8,240 bases of DNA from Candidatus Rokuibacteriota bacterium. Its GTDB lineage: Bacteria > Methylomirabilota > Methylomirabilia > Rokubacteriales > CSP1-6. A program made the position numbers and the translations under genes. Below are positions 6,352-8,240 of this stretch, one piece after another; the stretch's first letter is position 1, and each line of letters begins with the position of its first letter. The stretch lies in contig JACQCL010000135.1 of NCBI GenBank assembly GCA_016201645.1, positions 1 through 8,240 of the forward strand. The letters are read 5' to 3'. The notes under the pieces were generated by a model. It worked only from the letters and a program-made list of their open reading frames with translations, was not told the origin of the DNA and ran no database searches.

Positions 6352-6585
6352 TCAGGTGGTCTCTTGCCGGGTGATCACGAACCAGTCGGTCCGGCGATAG
6401 CTGTCGGGCGGACGCCGGCGCTGGGCCTGGCGCCGCTCCGGCTCGCGGGGCTCGTTGCGCTGGCGCCGGTCCGCCAGCCGCCGGTCCGGAACGACCTCGA
6501 AATTGTCCACTTCGGTGAACTGCCGCTTTAAGTACTCGTAGAGGTCCCGCCGGTCTTGCGGCACGATGAGCAGGTAGTGCCCCAT
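6352..6585 (-). CDS. small cationic protein with DRR/ERR repeats, unknown function
   Basis: A 77-residue protein with no signal peptide or membrane segment, so probably cytoplasmic. It opens with a short strand and helix, MGHYLLIVPQDRRDLYEYL, continues FTEVDNFEVVPDRR (23-36), and then carries an arginine-rich stretch with DRR (34-36, 39-41), ERR (50-52) and RRR (56-58). It ends in a strand, DWFVIT. I recall mini-proteins of this V-P-x-D-R-R-D-L-Y plus DRR/ERR pattern as frequent hypotheticals in Rokubacteria and deltaproteobacteria, without assigned function. The arginine clusters could bind nucleic acid or acidic partners (inference). Met at 6585 is chosen because GAGGGG lies just upstream. 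A start at 6723 would overlap the upstream gene by 26 bases, run through a hairpin and add 46 residues with no conserved look. Confidence 0.75.
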   Translation of the reverse strand: MGHYLLIVPQDRRDLYEYLKRQFTEVDNFEVVPDRRLADRRQRNEPREPERRQAQRRRPPDSYRRTDWFVITRQETT

Positions 6586-6637
6586 GTCCCCCTCGCGGCT
6601 CAGTTGAGCGGCTGCGTGATCGGCGAACATCCGACGA

Positions 6638-6660
6638 GCGCCGGGGAGAAGTCCCGGCGC
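6638..6660 (-). terminator. perfect 8-bp hairpin after the small exported protein gene
   Basis: The arms GCGCCGGG (6638-6645) and CCCGGCGC (6653-6660) are perfect complements with a 7-base loop, 37 bases past the TAA of the small exported protein gene and 52 bases before the next start. There is no T-run after it, so it is a U-less terminator candidate or a processing/stabilising stem. Confidence 0.4.
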
Positions 6661-6697
6661 CCGTGGGAACCGGACTGCGTGGGTCACGGCAGGAAGC

Positions 6698-7069
6698 TTA
6701 TTGCTCTGGGCTGGTGATCTCATCTGACCCCCGGCGGAGCACGATGATCGTATGGGCCTGTCCGTCTTTAGCCCGCTGGACCTTGATGAGGTCGCCGGGG
6801 CTGAGGAGGCCGAGGTCGGCCCGGCGCATCCCGTTGGTGACGACCATGGGCACTCCGTTCGGGAACTCCACCACCCGGAGCCGCCCGTCGGCCTCGAGGC
6901 AGTAGATCTGGCCCGCGGCGGCGTTGACCTCCAGCACCGTCATCCGATCCGTCTGAATGGCATTGGTCAGCGCTGAATCGGTCGCCTGCTGGGCAAGAGC
7001 CCCGTCAAGCGGCGCCAGCAGGCCGACCAGCAGCAGGATTCCAAGCCCGATGCCTTTGAAGAGTCGCAT
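6698..7069 (-). CDS. small exported protein of unknown function
   Basis: A 123-residue protein with a clear signal peptide (about 1-26, cleavage after A24-L25-A26), giving a mature product of about 97 residues, probably periplasmic. After a short linker (27-42) the body alternates strands in a small-barrel pattern: MTVLEVNAAAGQIYCLEADG, LRVVEFPNGVPMVVTNG, then a PGDLIKVQR turn/strand and a final TIIVLRR strand. The PGD-hI-h-V turn is reminiscent of small OB- or SH3-like beta barrels, but I do not recognise a named family. A single cysteine is present. The start is secure, with GGAGGTGA 3 bases before the ATG. It follows the membrane-anchored helical protein by 45 bases and could be cotranscribed with it, although a hairpin lies between them. 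Confidence 0.78.
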   Translation of the reverse strand: MRLFKGIGLGILLLVGLLAPLDGALAQQATDSALTNAIQTDRMTVLEVNAAAGQIYCLEADGRLRVVEFPNGVPMVVTNGMRRADLGLLSPGDLIKVQRAKDGQAHTIIVLRRGSDEITSPEQ

Positions 7070-7081
7070 GATTCACCTCCC

Positions 7082-7100
7082 CCTGGTCTCAGGGACCAGG
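7082..7100 (-). other. 7-bp hairpin just ahead of the next ribosome site
   Basis: CCTGGTC (7082-7088) and GACCAGG (7094-7100) pair perfectly around a 5-base loop in the 45-base gap between two genes. The SD GGAGGTGA of the downstream gene begins one base past the stem and stays free. The stem could attenuate, stabilise or mark a processing point; no T-run follows. Confidence 0.4.
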
Positions 7101-7114
7101 CGCCGATCAGGTTT

Positions 7115-7765
7115 CTAGGGAGCGCTCAATGCTTCGGATGAGCGGAGGCTGACCGGGCGGACGTCCACGCGCGGGCCGGCCAGTCGCTCGCGGAAGGCGG
7201 ACACGCGGCCGCTGCTCTCTGCATCGTGCGTCTGAGCGGCCATGCGCTCGGCAATCCGGAGGCTGCGTTCGGCGACTTCCCGGTCTCCGAGCTTGTCGAA
7301 CGCCTCGGCCACGCGGAGGACTCCGTCAACGGCCCCGTCGGCCCGGGCGCGGACCATCGCCCGCAGGTAGGCCTGGCGCGCCTGAGGCAGGGCGGCCTTC
7401 CGGTCCCCCGCGGCGTCGCCGATCCGCAAGTAAAGGTCTCCGGCCTCGACGAGGCCTTCCCAGCGCTGATTTTTCAGCGCCGCGACGTACGCCTCGCGCC
7501 AGGCCCGCTGGGCGGCGGGGATATCTTTCCTCGCCAGCGCCTCGTTCACCTGCCAAGTGGCCCCCTGCGCTCCGGAGGCCGCTTTCTCCAGGCTCATCAG
7601 ATGGACCTGCCACTTCTTGAGCGCCTCGTCATACCGGTTCAGGACCGCCAACCGTTGATGATCGAACCGGACGCGCTCAGCCACGATTCCCCCCAGGAAC
7701 CCCAGGCCGATGAGGTAGAGCCCGAATCCGCCGCCCAGGATTGCCCAGCGCCACCTCATGGTCAT
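7115..7765 (-). CDS. membrane-anchored TPR-like helical protein, unknown function
   Basis: A 216-residue protein with a short positive N-terminus (MTMRWRW) and one glycine-rich membrane segment (about 8-28), which predicts N-in with the rest in the periplasm. The soluble part is entirely helical: a helix rich in charged residues at about 31-63, then TPR-like helix pairs at about 70-190, with the usual small and aromatic pattern (IPAAQRAWREAYVAALKN, GLVEAGDLYLRIGD, AVDGVLRVAEAFDKLGDREVA). The last 25 residues look unstructured. Such repeats normally hold protein partners; none is indicated. Met at 7765 is preferred because GGGGAG lies 5 bases upstream; an upstream in-frame ATG at 7855 would add 30 residues without export or family features and has no ribosome site. 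Met3 is a minor alternative. Confidence 0.75.
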   Translation of the reverse strand: MTMRWRWAILGGGFGLYLIGLGFLGGIVAERVRFDHQRLAVLNRYDEALKKWQVHLMSLEKAASGAQGATWQVNEALARKDIPAAQRAWREAYVAALKNQRWEGLVEAGDLYLRIGDAAGDRKAALPQARQAYLRAMVRARADGAVDGVLRVAEAFDKLGDREVAERSLRIAERMAAQTHDAESSGRVSAFRERLAGPRVDVRPVSLRSSEALSAP

Positions 7766-8021
7766 CGCGGCTCCCCCCTTGTCCGTTTTTGCCCTCAGTG
7801 CCGTCGACCGCCCTCGCTCGGGCGACGCCCTGCCAAAGTGCAACGCGCATACCATGGATGGATGTCTGAAAAAACAGACGGTTAGACATTTTGGATTGGA
7901 GAAAAATGGTGGTGGTGGTGGAAAGCTGAGCGGTCGGAGGAGGAGAGCGACGAGGATGAAGGCTGGCGTCGCCCGGAGCCTCTTGATACCTCCCCGGGCG
8001 ACGCCGGAGTCCCTCGGGTGC
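7766..8021 (-). other. 256-bp non-coding gap with several repeats
   Basis: No convincing gene or promoter was found. The gap holds the 12-bp hairpin at 7965-8005, a (TGG)5 run at 7907-7921, and GTCTG/CAGAC arms around AAAAAA at 7864-7879. ATGTCT at 7862-7867 can alternatively pair with AGACAT at 7884-7889. A further copy of the hairpin arm CGGGCGACGCC lies at 7819-7829. The promoter for the helical-repeat gene is probably here, but no good -35/-10 pair stands out. Confidence 0.5.
7965..8005 (-). terminator. perfect 12-bp inverted repeat after the cysteine mini-protein
   Basis: GGCGTCGCCCGG (7965-7976) and CCGGGCGACGCC (7994-8005) are perfect complements with a 17-base loop, 16 bases past the TAA of the 54-residue gene. 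There is no T-run on either side. Position favours a U-less terminator or 3'-end stem for that gene. An alternative partner for the 7965 arm is the third copy at 7819-7829. Confidence 0.55.
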
Positions 8022-8186
8022 TTAGAGCTCGGTGAGCCGGCCCGATCGGATGAGCTCGACCAGCACGTTCCATTCCTTCCTTTTCAGCACCACCGTGTTG
8101 CCGGCCTCTCCGATCCGCACGCCAGAAATCTCAACCTGGGGGCATGCGTCGCAAGCCGGGCAGAGCGAAACGCTCAGGGTTTCCAT
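8022..8186 (-). CDS. 54-residue CxxCxxCP mini-protein, unknown function
   Basis: The sequence begins METLSVSLCPACDACPQVEI and ends SGRLTEL. Its near-perfect ribosome site, AAAAGGAGGTGA, lies 6 bases before the ATG, which makes this a real gene despite its size. C9-P-A-C12-D-A-C15-P is a compact three-cysteine motif that could bind zinc or an iron-sulphur cluster, or be redox active. A fourth ligand is not evident, so metal binding might need a dimer. Residues 23-34 (VRIGEAGNTVVL) suggest a beta hairpin and 35-51 an amphipathic helix ending RSGRL. There is no signal peptide, so it is probably cytoplasmic. I recall similar CPxCxxCPxVEI hypotheticals in uncultured soil bacteria but know no function. 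It is transcribed towards the hairpin at 8005-7965; its promoter would lie beyond the right edge. Confidence 0.8.
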   Translation of the reverse strand: METLSVSLCPACDACPQVEISGVRIGEAGNTVVLKRKEWNVLVELIRSGRLTEL

Positions 8187-8240
8187 GACTGTCACCTCCT
8201 TTTCTCACGAGGGTTCGGGCGCTCGATGTGGGGACAGACC

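Noticed and set aside
6586..6723. Longer start for the DRR/ERR mini-protein
   Set aside because: It would overlap the upstream gene and read through a perfect hairpin; the added residues lack any pattern.
7882..8073. 63-codon minus-strand open frame with five histidines
   Set aside because: The His run is just the (TGG)5 repeat read on the other strand. The frame covers the 12-bp hairpin and overlaps the well-supported cysteine mini-protein gene in another frame.
8230..8240. GGGGACAGACC at the right edge, possibly part of a dispersed repeat
   Set aside because: A single truncated occurrence at the window end; nothing here allows a repeat call.

Overview
The window looks like a chromosomal piece of a high-GC, Gram-negative, probably uncultured bacterium. 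Every recognisable gene is on the minus strand, most have strong Shine-Dalgarno sites, and most products carry signal peptides or lipoprotein boxes. A TraT-type outer-membrane lipoprotein implies an outer membrane. The mix of small envelope proteins, a DRR/ERR-rich mini-protein and a CxxCxxCP mini-protein reminds me of Rokubacteria/NC10 (Methylomirabilota) or deltaproteobacterial metagenome contigs. That placement is inference from recall, not a search result. I see no RNA gene, CRISPR array, insertion sequence or other mobile element.

Layout in the direction of transcription (right to left). At the right end is a 54-residue cysteine-motif protein (8186-8022), closed by a perfect 12-bp hairpin. 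A 256-bp non-coding gap follows. Next come a membrane-anchored helical-repeat protein (7765-7115), a small exported protein (7069-6698), a 77-residue cationic cytoplasmic protein (6585-6352), and a TraT-family lipoprotein (6211-5543). A gap with a strong hairpin and a good sigma-70-like promoter then leads into a three-gene operon. Its genes are an 850-residue secreted beta-propeller/Ig-like/PKD protein (5292-2740), a lipoprotein with a carboxypeptidase-regulatory-like fold (2738-2139), and a zinc-dependent phospholipase C/S1-P1 nuclease-like exported protein (2142 to beyond position 1). The three are coupled by a 1-nt gap and a 4-nt ATGA overlap. All three products leave the cytoplasm, so the operon plausibly builds a cell-surface or secreted hydrolase/adhesion module; this is inference.

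The two most notable points are these. First, the traT homologue has an in-frame amber codon, after which the reading frame continues for 18 codons that match the conserved TraT C-terminal tail and end at a natural-looking TAA. Second, the phospholipase-like gene carries at least about 345 residues of a C-terminal region that I do not recognise. Several intergenic hairpins, one covering the traT ribosome binding site, suggest RNA-level control or U-less termination. By hand count, the first 30 codons of the phospholipase-like gene have 21 G/C third positions, against 26 of 30 for the helical-repeat gene. This hints that the left operon is compositionally softer than the right block.
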